Positions 20,227-35,200 of a stretch of 64,000 nt of DNA are shown piece by piece. Within the stretch, counting starts at the first letter, position 1, and each line of letters begins with the position of its first letter. The translations under genes and the position numbers were made by a program. Below the pieces are notes generated by a model. That model made no database searches, was not told where the DNA came from, and saw nothing but the letters and a program-made list of their open reading frames with translations. The DNA comes from Steromphala cineraria (taxonomy: Eukaryota > Mollusca > Gastropoda > Trochida > Trochidae), in contig OU744731.1 of the NCBI GenBank assembly GCA_916613615.1, positions 60,848,880 through 60,912,879 of the forward strand, written 5' to 3'.

Positions 20227-23200
20227 AAACACTAATCAACATTAAACACAAATGTAAGTATATTACATTTATCTGCTTTGTGTAGCAATCACTTTAATCA
20301 ACATGTTTCACAAATCTAAGTATATTACATTTATCTGCTTTGTGTAGCAATCACTTTAATCAACATTATTCACAAATCTAAGTATATTACATTTATCTGC
20401 TTTGAGTAGCAATCACTTTAATCAACATTATTCACAAATCTAAGTATATTACATTTATCTGCTTTGTGTAGCAATCACTTTAATCAACATTAATCACAAA
20501 TCTAAGTATATTACATTTATCTGTTTTGTGTAGCAATCACTTTAATCAACATGTTTCACAAATCTAAGTATATTACATTTATCTGCTTTGAGTAGCAATC
20601 ACTTTAATCAACATTATTCACAAATCTAAGTATATTACATTTATCTGCTTTGAGTAGCAATCACTTTAATCAACATGTTTCACAAATCTAAGTATATTAC
20701 ATTTTTCTGTTTTGTGTAGCAATCACTTTAATCAACATGTTTCACAAATCTAAGTATATTACATTTATCTGCTTTGTGTAGCAATCACTTTAATCAACAT
20801 TATTCACAAATCTAAGTATATTACATTTATCTGCTTTGAGTAGCAATCACTTTAATCAACATTATTCACTAATCTAAGTATATTACATTTATCTGCTTTG
20901 TGTAGCAATCACTTTAATCAACATTATTCACAAATCTAAGTATATTACATTTATCTGCTTTGTGTAGCAATCACTTTAATCAACATGTTTCACAAATCTA
21001 AGTATATTACATCTATCTGTTTTGTGTAGCAATCACTTTAATCAACATTAATCACAAATCTAAGTATATTACATTTATCTGTTTTGTGTAGCAATCACTT
21101 TAATCAACATGTTTCACAAATCTAAGTATATTACATTTATCTGCTTTGAGTAGCAATCACTTTAATCAACATGTTTCACAAATCTAAGTATATTACATTT
21201 ATCTGCTTTGAGTAGCAATCACTTTAATCAACATTATTCACTAATCTAAGTATATTACATTTATCTGTTTTGTGTAGCAATCACTTTAATCAACATTATT
21301 CACAAATCTAAGTATATTACATTTATCTGTTTTGTGTAGCAATCACTTTAATCAACATTATTCACAAATCTAAGTATATTACATTTATCTGCTTTGAGTA
21401 GCAATCACTTTAATCAACATTATTCACTAATCTAAGTATATTACATTTATCTGCTTTGAGTAGCAATCACTTTAATCAACATTATTCACAAATCTAAGTA
21501 TATTACATTTATCTGCTTTGTGTAGCAATCACTTTAATCAACATGTTTCACAAATCTAAGTATATTACATTTATCTGCTTTGAGTAGCAATCACTTTAAT
21601 CAACATGTTTCACAAATCTAAGTATATTACATTTATCTGCTTTGAGTAGCAATCACTTTAATCAACATTATTCACTAATCTAAGTATATTACATTTATCT
21701 GTTTTGTGTAGCAATCACTTTAATCAACATTATTCACAAATCTAAGTATATTACATTTATCTGCTTTGAGTAGCAATCACTTTAATCAACATTATTCACT
21801 AATCTAAGTATATTACATTTATCTGTTTTGTGTAGCAATCACTTTAATCAACATTATTCACAAATCTAAGTATATTACATTTATCTGCTTTGAGTAGCAA
21901 TCACTTTAATCAACATTATTCACTAATCTAAGTATATTACATTTATCTGCTTTGAGTAGCAATCACTTTAATCAACATTATTCACAAATCTAAGTATATT
22001 ACATTTATCTGCTTTGTGTAGCAATCACTTTAATCAACATTATTCACAAATCTAAGTATATAACATTTATCTGCTTTGTGTAGCAATCACTTTAATCAAC
22101 ATTATTCACAAATCTAAGTATATTACGTCTATCTGCTTTGAGTAGCAATCACTTTAATCAACATTATTCACAAATCTAAGTATATTACATTTATCTGCTT
22201 TGTGTAGCAATCACTTTAATCAACATTATTCACAAATCTAAGTATATTACATTTATCTGCTTTGTGTAGCAATCACTTTAATCAACATTATTCACTAATC
22301 TAAGTATATTACATTTATCTGTTTTGTGTAGCAATCACTTTAATCAACATTATTCACAAATCTAAGTATATTACATTTATCTGTTTTGTGTAGCAATCAC
22401 TTTAATCAACATGTTTCACAAATCTAAGTATATTACGTCTATCTGCTTTGAGTAGCAATCACTTTAATCAACATTATTCACAAATCTAAGTATATTACAT
22501 TTATCTGCTTTGTGTAGCAATCACTTTAATCAACATGTTTCACAAATCTAAGTATATTACATTTATCTGTTTTGTGTAGCAATCACTTTAATCAACATTA
22601 TTCACTAATCTAAGTATATTACATTTATCTGCTTTGAGTAGCAATCACTTTAATCAACATTATTCACAAATCTAAGTATATTACATTTATCTGTTTTGAG
22701 TAGCAATCACTTTAATCAACATTATTCACAAATCTAAGTATATTACATTTATCTGCTTTGAGTAGCAATCACTTTAATCAACATTATTCACTAATCTAAG
22801 TATATTACATTTATCTGTTTTGTGTAGCAATCACTTTAATCAACATTATTCACAAATCTAAGTATATTACATTTATCTGCTTTGAGTAGCAATCACTTTA
22901 ATCAACATTATTCACAAATCTAAGTATATTACATTTATCTGTTTTGAGTAGCAATCACTTTAATCAACATTATTCACTAATCTAAGTATATTACATTTAT
23001 CTGTTTTGTGTAGCAATCACTTTAATCAACATTATTCACAAATCTAAGTATATTACATTTATCTGCTTTGAGTAGCAATCACTTTAATCAACATTATTCA
23101 CAAATCTAAGTATATTACATTTATCTGTTTTGAGTAGCAATCACTTTAATCAACATTATTCACTAATCTAAGTATATTACGTCTATCTGCTTTGTGTAGC

Positions 23201-26200
23201 AATCACTTTAATCAACATTATTCACAAATCTAAGTATATTACATTTATCTGCTTTGAGTAGCAATCACTTTAATCAACATTATTCACAAATCTAAGTATA
23301 TTACATTTATCTGTTTTGAGTAGCAATCACTTTAATCAACATTATTCACTAATCTAAGTATATTACATTTATCTGTTTTGTGTAGCAATCACTTTAATCA
23401 ACATTATTCACAAATCTAAGTATATTACATTTATCTGCTTTGAGTAGCAATCACTTTAATCAACATTATTCACAAATCTAAGTATATTACATTTATCTGT
23501 TTTGAGTAGCAATCACTTTAATCAACATTATTCACTAATCTAAGTATATTACGTCTATCTGCTTTGTGTAGCAATCACTTTAATCAACATTATTCACAAA
23601 TCTAAGTATATTACATTTATCTGCTTTGAGTAGCAATCACTTTAATCAACATTATTCACAAATCTAAGTATATTACATTTATCTGTTTTGAGTAGCAATC
23701 ACTTTAATCAACATTATTCACTAATCTAAGTATATTACATTTATCTGTTTTGTGTAGCAATCACTTTAATCAACATTATTCACAAATCTAAGTATATTAC
23801 ATTTATCTGCTTTGAGTAGCAATCACTTTAATCAACATTATTCACAAATCTAAGTATATTACATTTATCTGTTTTGAGTAGCAATCACTTTAATCAACAT
23901 TATTCACTAATCTAAGTATATTACATTTATCTGCTTTGAGTAGCAATCACTTTAATCAACATTATTCACAAATCTAAGTATATTACATTTATCTGCTTTG
24001 AGTAGCAATCACTTTAATCAACATTATTCACTAATCTAAGTATATTACATTTATCTGCTTTGAGTAGCAATCACTTTAATCAACATTATTCACTAATCTA
24101 AGTATATTACATTTATCTGCTTTGAGTAGCAATCACTTTAATCAACATTATTCACAAATCTAAGTATATTACATTTATCTGCTTTGAGTAGCAATCACTT
24201 TAATCAACATTATTCACTAATCTAAGTATATTACATTTATCTGCTTTGAGTAGCAATCACTTTAATCAACATTATTCACAAATCTAAGTATATTACATTT
24301 ATCTGTTTTGTGTAGCAATCACTTTAATCAACATTATTCACTAATCTAAGTATATTACATTTATCTGCTTTGTGTAGCAATCACTTTAATCAACATGTTT
24401 CACAAATCTAAGTATATTACATTTATCTGTTTTGTGTAGCAATCACTTTAATCAACATGTTTCACAAATCTAAGTATATTACATTTATCTGCTTTGAGTA
24501 GCAATCACTTTAATCAACATTATTCACAAATCTAAGTATATTACATTTATCTGCTTTGAGTAGCAATCACTTTAATCAACATTATTCACAAATCTAAGTA
24601 TATTACATTTATCTGTTTTGAGTAGCAATCACTTTAATCAACATTATTCACTAATCTAAGTATATTACATTTATCTGCTTTGAGTAGCAATCACTTTAAT
24701 CAACATTATTCACAAATCTAAGTATATTACATTTATCTGCTTTGAGTAGCAATCACTTTAATCAACATTATTCACAAATCTAAGTATATTACATTTATCT
24801 GTTTTGAGTAGCAATCACTTTAATCAACATTATTCACAAATCTAAGTATATTACATTTATCTGCTTTGAGTAGCAATCACTTTAATCAACATTAATCACT
24901 AATCTAAGTATATTACGTCTATCTGTTTTGTGTAGCAATCACTTTAATCAACATTATTCACTAATCTAAGTATATTACATTTATCTGTTTTGTGTAGCAA
25001 TCACTTTAATCAACATTATTCACAAATCTAAGTATATTACATTTATCTGCTTTGAGTAGCAATCACTTTAATCAACATTATTCACAAATCTAAGTATATT
25101 ACATTTATCTGTTTTGTGTAGCAATCACTTTAATCAACATTATTCACAAATCTAAGTATATTACATTTATCTGCTTTGAGTAGCAATCACTTTAATCAAC
25201 ATTATTCACTAATCTAAGTATATTACGTCTATCTGTTTTGTGTAGCAATCACTTTAATCAACATGTTTCACAAATCTAAGTATATTACATTTATCTGCTT
25301 TGAGTAGCAATCACTTTAATCAACATTATTCACAAATCTAAGTATATTACGTCTATCTGCTTTGTGTAGCAATCACTTTAATCAACATTAATCACAAATC
25401 TAAGTATATTACATTTATCTGTTTTGTGTAGCAATCACTTTAATCAACATTAATCACTAATCTAAGTATATTACATTTATCTGTTTTGTGTAGCAATCAC
25501 TTTAATCAACATTATTCACTAATCTAAGTATATTACATTTATCTGTTTTGTGTAGCAATCACTTTAATCAACATTAATCACAAATCTAAGTATATTACGT
25601 CTATCTGTTTTGTGTAGCAATCACTTTAATCAACATTATTCACAAATCTAAGTATATTACGTCTATCTGCTTTGTGTAGCAATCACTTTAATCAACATTA
25701 TTCACTAATCTAAGTATATTACATTTATCTGCTTTGAGTAGCAATCACTTTAATCAACATTAATCACAAATCTAAGTATATTACATTTATCTGTTTTGTG
25801 TAGCAATCACTTTAATCAACATTAATCACTAATCTAAGTATATTACATTTATCTGCTTTGAGTAGCAATCACTTTAATCAACATTATTCACAAATCTAAG
25901 TATATTACATTTATCTGTTTTGTGTAGCAATCACTTTAATCAACATTATTCACAAATCTAAGTATATTACATTTATCTGCTTTGAGTAGCAATCACTTTA
26001 ATCAACATTATTCACTAATCTAAGTATATTACGTCTATCTGCTTTGTGTAGCAATCACTTTAATCAACATTATTCACAAATCTAAGTATATTACATTTAT
26101 CTGTTTTGTGTAGCAATCACTTTAATCAACATTAATCACTAATCTAAGTATATTACATTTATCTGTTTTGTGTAGCAATCACTTTAATCAACATTATTCA

Positions 26201-29200
26201 CTAATCTAAGTATATTACATTTATCTGTTTTGTGTAGCAATCACTTTAATCAACATTAATCACAAATCTAAGTATATTACGTCTATCTGTTTTGTGTAGC
26301 AATCACTTTAATCAACATTATTCACAAATCTAAGTATATTACGTCTATCTGCTTTGTGTAGCAATCACTTTAATCAACATTATTCACTAATCTAAGTATA
26401 TTACATTTATCTGCTTTGTGTAGCAATCACTTTAATCAACATGTTTCACAAATCTAAGTATATTACATTTATCTGCTTTGAGTAGCAATCACTTTAATCA
26501 ACATTATTCACTAATCTAAGTATATTACATTTATCTGTTTTGTGTAGCAATCACTTTAATCAACATTATTCACAAATCTAAGTATATTACATTTATCTGC
26601 TTTGAGTAGCAATCACTTTAATCAACATTATTCACTAATCTAAGTATATTACGTCTATCTGCTTTGTGTAGCAATCACTTTAATCAACATTATTCACAAA
26701 TCTAAGTATATTACATTTATCTGTTTTGTGTAGCAATCACTTTAATCAACATTAATCACTAATCTAAGTATATTACATTTATCTGTTTTGTGTAGCAATC
26801 ACTTTAATCAACATTATTCACTAATCTAAGTATATTACATTTATCTGTTTTGTGTAGCAATCACTTTAATCAACATTAATCACAAATCTAAGTATATTAC
26901 GTCTATCTGTTTTGTGTAGCAATCACTTTAATCAACATTATTCACAAATCTAAGTATATTACGTCTATCTGCTTTGTGTAGCAATCACTTTAATCAACAT
27001 TATTCACTAATCTAAGTATATTACATTTATCTGCTTTGAGTAGCAATCACTTTAATCAACATTATTCACTAATCTAAGTATATTACATTTATCTGTTTTG
27101 TGTAGCAATCACTTTAATCAACATTATTCACTAATCTAAGTATATTACATTTATCTGCTTTGTGTAGCAATCACTTTAATCAACATTATTCACAAATCTA
27201 AGTATATTACATTTATCTGCTTTGAGTAGCAATCACTTTAATCAACATTATTCACTAATCTAAGTATATTACATTTATCTGCTTTGTGTAGCAATCACTT
27301 TAATCAACATTATTCACAAATCTAAGTATATTACATTTATCTGCTTTGAGTAGCAATCACTTTAATCAACATTATTCACTAATCTAAGTATATTACATTT
27401 ATCTGTTTTGAGTAGCAATCACTTTAATCAACATTATTCACAAATCTAAGTATATTACATTTATCTGTTTTGAGTAGCAATCACTTTAATCAACATTATT
27501 CACTAATCTAAGTATATTACGAATATCTGTTTTGTGTAGCAATCACTTTAATCAACATTATTCACAAATGTAAGTATATTACATTTATCTGTTTTGAGTA
27601 GCAATCACTTTAATCAACATTATTCACAAATCTAAGTATATTACATTTATCTGTTTTGTGTAGCAATCACTTTAATCAACATTATTCACTAATCTAAGTA
27701 TATTACATTTATCTGCTTTGTGTAGCAATCACTTTAATCAACATTATTCACAAATCTAAGTATATTACATTTATCTGCTTTGAGTAGCAATCACTTTAAT
27801 CAACATTATTCACTAATCTAAGTATATTACATTTATCTGTTTTGAGTAGCAATCACTTTAATCAACATTATTCACAAATCTAAGTATATTACATTTATCT
27901 GTTTTGAGTAGCAATCACTTTAATCAACATTATTCACTAATCTAAGTATATTACGAATATCTGTTTTGTGTAGCAATCACTTTAATCAACATTATTCACA
28001 AATGTAAGTATATTACATTTATCTGTTTTGAGTAGCAATCACTTTAATCAACATTATTCACAAATCTAAGTATATTACATTTATCTGTTTTGTGTAGCAA
28101 TCACTTTAATCAACATTATTCACTAATCTAAGTATATTACATTTATCTGCTTTGTGTAGCAATCACTTTAATCAACATTATTCACAAATCTAAGTATATT
28201 ACATTTATCTGCTTTGTGTAGCAATCACTTTAATCAACATTATTCACAAATCAAAGTATATTACATTTATCTGTTTTGTGTAGCAATCACTTTAATCAAC
28301 ATTATTCACAAATCTAAGTATATTACGTCTATCTGCTTTGAGTAGCAATCACTTTAATCAACATTATTCACAAATCTAAGTATATTACATTTATCTGCTT
28401 TGTGTAGCAATCACTTTAATCAACATTATTCACTAATCTAAGTATATTACGTCTATCTGCTTTGAGTAGCAATCACTTTAATCAACATGTTTCACAAATC
28501 TAAGTATATTACGTCTATCTGCTTTGAGTAGCAATCACTTTAATCAACATTAATCACAAATCTAAGTATATTACATTTATCTGTTTTGTGTAGCAATCAC
28601 TTTAATCAACATTATTCACAAATCTAAGTATATTACATTTATCTGTTTTGAGTAGCAATCACTTTAATCAACATTATTCACAAATCTAAGTATATTACAT
28701 TTATCTGCTTTGAGTAGCAATCACTTTAATCAACATTATTCACAAATCTAAGTATATTACATTTATCTGTTTTGTGTAGCAATCACTTTAATCAACATTA
28801 TTCACAAATCTAAGTATATTACATTTATCTGTTTTGTGTAGCAATCACTTTAATCAACATTATTCACAAATCTAAGTATATTACATTTATCTGTTTTGTG
28901 TAGCAATCACTTTAATCAACATTATTCACAAATCTAAGTATATTACATTTATCTGTTTTGTGTAGCAATCACTTTAATCAACATTATTCACAAATCTAAG
29001 TATATTACATTTATCTGTTTTGTGTAGCAATCACTTTAATCAACATGTTTCACAAATCTAAGTATATTACATTTATCTGCTTTGTGTAGCAATCACTTTA
29101 ATCAACATTATTCACTAATCTAAGTATATTACATTTATCTGCTTTGTGTAGCAATCACTTTAATCAACATTATTCACAAATCTAAGTATATTACATTTAT

Positions 29201-32200
29201 CTGTTTTGTGTAGCAATCACTTTAATCAACATTATTCACTAATCTAAGTATATTACATTTATCTGCTTTGAGTAGCAATCACTTTAATCAACATTATTCA
29301 CAAATCTAAGTATATTACATTTATCTGCTTTGAGTAGCAATCACTTTAATCAACATTATTCACAAATCTAAGTATATTACATTTATCTGCTTTGAGTAGC
29401 AATCACTTTAATCAACATTATTCACTAATCTAAGTATATTACATTTATCTGCTTTGAGTAGCAATCACTTTAATCAACATTATTCACTAATCTAAGTATA
29501 TTACATTTATCTGTTTTGAGTAGCAATCACTTTAATCAACATTATTCACTAATCTAAGTATATTACGTCTATCTGTTTTGTGTAGCAATCACTTTAATCA
29601 ACATTAATCACTAATCTAAGTATATTACATTTATCTGTTTTGTGTAGCAATCACTTTAATCAACATTATTCACTAATCTAAGTATATTACGTCTATCTGC
29701 TTTGAGTAGCAATCCCTTTAATCAACATTATTCACAAATCTAAGTATATTACGTCTATCTGTTTTGTGTAGCAATCACTTTAATCAACATTATTCACTAA
29801 TCTAAGTATATTACATTTATCTGCTTTGAGTAGCAATCACTTTAATCAACATTATTCACTAATCTAAGTATATTACATTTATCTGCTTTGAGTAGCAATC
29901 ACTTTAATCAACATTAATCACAAATCTAAGTATATTACATTTATCTGTTTTGTGTAGCAATCACTTTAATCAACATTAATCACTAATCTAAGTATATTAC
30001 GAATATCTGTTTTGAGTAGCAATCACTTTAATCAACATTATTCACAAATCTAAGTATATTACGTCTATCTGTTTTGTGTAGCAATCACTTTAATCAACAT
30101 TATTCACAAATCAAAGTATATTACATTTATCTGTTTTGTGTAGCAATCACTTTAATCAACATGTTTCACAAATCTAAGTATATTACGTCTATCTGCTTTG
30201 AGTAGCAATCACTTTAATCAACATTATTCACTAATCTAAGTATATTACATTTATCTGCTTTGTGTAGCAATCACTTTAATCAACATTATTCACAAATCTA
30301 AGTATATTACATTTATCTGTTTTGTGTAGCAATCACTTTAATCAACATTATTCACTAATCTAAGTATATTACATTTATCTGCTTTGTGTAGCAATCACTT
30401 TAATCAACATTATTCACAAATCTAAGTATATTACGTCTATCTGTTTTGTGTAGCAATCCCTTTAATCAACACTAATCACAAATCTAAGTATATTACGTCT
30501 ATCTGTTTTGTGTAGCAATCACTTTAATCAACATTATTCACAAATCTAAGTATATTACATTTATCTGTTTTGTGTAGCAATCACTTTAATCAACATTATT
30601 CACTAATCTAAGTATATTACATTTATCTGTTTTGTGTAGCAATCACTTTAATCAACATTATTCACAAATCTAAGTATATTACATTTATCTGCTTTGTGTA
30701 GCAATCACTTTAATCAACATTATTCACTAATCTAAGTATATTACATTTATCTGTTTTGTGTAGCAATCACTTTAATCAACATTATTCACAAATCTAAGTA
30801 TATTACATTTATCTGCTTTGTGTAGCAATCCCTTTAATCAACATTATTCACAAATCTAAGTATATTACGTCTATCTGTTTTGTGTAGCAATCACTTTAAT
30901 CAACATTATTCACTAATCTAAGTATATTACATTTATCTGCTTTGAGTAGCAATCACTTTAATCAACATTATTCACTAATCTAAGTATATTACATTTATCT
31001 GCTTTGAGTAGCAATCACTTTAATCAACATTAATCACAAATCTAAGTATATTACATTTATCTGTTTTGTGTAGCAATCACTTTAATCAACATTATTCACT
31101 AATCTAAGTATATTACATTTATCTGTTTTGTGTAGCAATCACTTTAATCAACATTATTCACAAATCTAAGTATATTACATTTATCTGCTTTGTGTAGCAA
31201 TCCCTTTAATCAACATTATTCACAAATCTAAGTATATTACGTCTATCTGTTTTGTGTAGCAATCACTTTAATCAACATTATTCACTAATCTAAGTATATT
31301 ACATTTATCTGCTTTGAGTAGCAATCACTTTAATCAACATTATTCACTAATCTAAGTATATTACATTTATCTGCTTTGAGTAGCAATCACTTTAATCAAC
31401 ATTAATCACAAATCTAAGTATATTACATTTATCTGTTTTGTGTAGCAATCACTTTAATCAACATTAATCACTAATCTAAGTATATTACATTTATCTGCTT
31501 TGTGTAGCAATCACTTTAATCAACATTATTCACTAATCTAAGTATATTACATTTATCTGCTTTGTGTAGCAATCACTTTAATCAACATTATTCACAAATC
31601 TAAGTATATTACATTTATCTGTTTTGAGTAGCAATCACTTTAATCAACATTATTCACTAATCTAAGTATATTACGTCTATCTGCTTTGAGTAGCAATCAC
31701 TTTAATCAACATTATTCACAAATCTAAGTATATTACATTTATCTGTTTTGTGTAGCAATCACTTTAATCAACATTATTCACTAATCTAAGTATATTACAT
31801 TTATCTGTTTTGTGTAGCAATCACTTTAATCAACATTATTCACTAATCTAAGTAGATTACATTTATCTGTTTTGTGTAGCAATCACTTTAATCAACATGT
31901 TTCACAAATCTAAGTATATTACATTTATCTGTTTTGTGTAGCAATCCCTTTAATCAACATTATTCACAAATCTAAGTATATTACGTCTATCTGTTTTGTG
32001 TAGCAATCACTTTAATCAACATTATTCACAAATCTAAGTATATTACATTTATCTGCTTTGTGTAGCAATCAGTTTAATCAACATTATTCACAAATCTAAG
32101 TATATTACATTTATCTGTTTTGTGTAGCAATCCCTTTAATCAACATTAATCACAAATCTAAGTATATTACGTCTATCTGTTTTGTGTAGCAATCACTTTA

Positions 32201-35200
32201 ATCAACATTATTCACAAATCTAAGTATATTACATTTATCTGCTTTGTGTAGCAATCAGTTTAATCAACATTATTCACAAATCTAAGTATATTACATTTAT
32301 CTGTTTTGTGTAGCAATCACTTTAATCAACATTATTCACTAATCTAAGTATATTACATTTATCTGTTTTGTGTAGCAATCACTTTAATCAACATTATTCA
32401 CTAATCTAAGTATATTACATTTATCTGTTTTGTGTAGCAATCACTTTAATCAACATTATTCACAAATCTAAGTATATTACATTTATCTGTTTTGTGTAGC
32501 AATCACTTTAATCAACATTATTCACAAATCTAAGTATATTACATTTATCTGCTTTGTGTAGCAATCACTTTAATCAACATTATTCACTAATCTAAGTATA
32601 TTACGTCTATCTGCTTTGTGTAGCAATCAGTTTAATCAACATTATTCACAAATCTAAGTATATTACATTTATCTGCTTTGTGTAGCAATCACTTTAATCA
32701 ACATTATTCACAAATCTAAGTATATTACATTTATCTGCTTTGAGTAGCAATCACTTTAATCAACATTATTCACAAATCTAAGTATATTACATTTATCTGT
32801 TTTGTGTAGCAATCACTTTAATCAACATTAATCACTAATCTAAGTATATTACATTTATCTGCTTTGAGTAGCAATCACTTTAATCAACATTATTCACAAA
32901 TCTAAGTATATTACGTCTATCTGTTTTGTGTAGCAATCACTTTAATCAACATTATTCACAAATCTAAGTATATTACATTTATCTGCTTTGTGTAGCAATC
33001 ACTTTAATCAACATTATTCACAAATCTAAGTATATTACGTCTATCTGCTTTGAGTAGCAATCACTTTAATCAACATTAATCACAAATGTAAGTATATTAC
33101 ATTTATCTGTTTTGTGTAGCAATCACTTTAATCAACATTATTCACAAATCTAAGTATATTACATTTATCTGCTTTGAGTAGCAATCACTTTAATCAACAT
33201 TATTCACAAATCTAAGTATATTACATTTATCTGTTTTGTGTAGCAATCACTTTAATCAACATTAATCACTAATCTAAGTATATTACATTTATCTGCTTTG
33301 TGTAGCAATCACTTTAATCAACATTAATCACTAATCTAAGTATATTACATTTATCTGCTTTGAGTAGCAATCACTTTAATCAACATTATTCACAAATCTA
33401 AGTATATTACGTCTATCTGTTTTGTGTAGCAATCACTTTAATCAACATTATTCACAAATCTAAGTATATTACATTTATCTGCTTTGTGTAGCAATCACTT
33501 TAATCAACATTATTCACAAATCTAAGTATATTACGTCTATCTGCTTTGAGTAGCAATCACTTTAATCAACATTATTCACTAATCTAAGTATATTACATTT
33601 ATCTGTTTTGTGTAGCAATCACTTTAATCAACATTATTCACAAATCTAAGTATATTACATTTATCTGTTTTGTGTAGCAATCACTTTAATCAACATTAAT
33701 CACAAATCTAAGTATATTACGTCTATCTGTTTTGTGTAGCAATCACTTTAATCAACATGTTTCACAAATCTAAGTATATTACATTTATCTGTTTTGTGTA
33801 GCAATCACTTTAATCAACATTATTCACAAATCTAAGTATATTACATTTATCTGTTTTGTGTAGCAATCACTTTAATCAACATTATTCACAAATCTAAGTA
33901 TATTACATTTATCTGCTTTGTGTAGCAATCACTTTAATCAACATTATTCACAAATCTAAGTATATTACATTTATCTGCTTTGAGTAGCAATCACTTTAAT
34001 CAACATTATTCACAAATCTAAGTATATTACATTTATCTGTTTTGTGTAGCAATCACTTTAATCAACATTATTCACTAATCTAAGTATATTACATTTATCT
34101 GTTTTGTGTAGCAATCCCTTTAATCAACACTAATCACAAATCTAAGTATATTACGTCTATCTGTTTTGTGTAGCAATCCCTTTAATCAACATTAATCACT
34201 AATCTAAGTATATTACGTCTATCTGCTTTGTGTAGCAATCACTTTAATCAACATTATTCACAAATCTAAGTATATTACATTTATCTGCTTTGTGTAGCAA
34301 TCACTTTAATCAACATTATTCACAAATCTAAGTATATTACATTTATCTGCTTTGTGTAGCAATCACTTTAATCAACATTATTCACTAATCTAAGTATATT
34401 ACATTTATCTGCTTTGTGTAGCAATCACTTTAATCAACATTATTCACAAATCTAAGTATATTACATTTATCTGCTTTGAGTAGCAATCACTTTAATCAAC
34501 ATTATTCACTAATCTAAGTATATTACGTCTATCTGTTTTGTGTAGCAATCACTTTAATCAACATTATTCACAAATCTAAGTATATTACATTTATCTGCTT
34601 TGTGTAGCAATCACTTTAATCAACATTATTCACAAATCTAAGTATATTACATTTATCTGCTTTGAGTAGCAATCACTTTAATCAACATTATTCACTAATC
34701 TAAGTATATTACATTTATCTGTTTTGTGTAGCAATCACTTTAATCAACATTATTCACTAATCTAAGTATATTACGTCTATCTGTTTTGTGTAGCAATCAC
34801 TTTAATCAACATTATTCACAAATCTAAGTATATTACATTTATCTGTTTTGTGTAGCAATCACTTTAATCAACATTATTCACAAATCTAAGTATATTACAT
34901 TTATCTGCTTTGAGTAGCAATCACTTTAATCAACATTATTCACTAATCTAAGTATATTACATTTATCTGTTTTGTGTAGCAATCACTTTAATCAACATTA
35001 TTCACTAATCTAAGTATATTACGTCTATCTGTTTTGTGTAGCAATCACTTTAATCAACATTATTCACAAATCTAAGTATATTACGTCTATCTGTTTTGTG
35101 TAGCAATCCCTTTAATCAACACTAATCACAAATCTAAGTATATTACGTCTATCTGTTTTGTGTAGCAATCCCTTTAATCAACATTAATCACTAATCTAAG

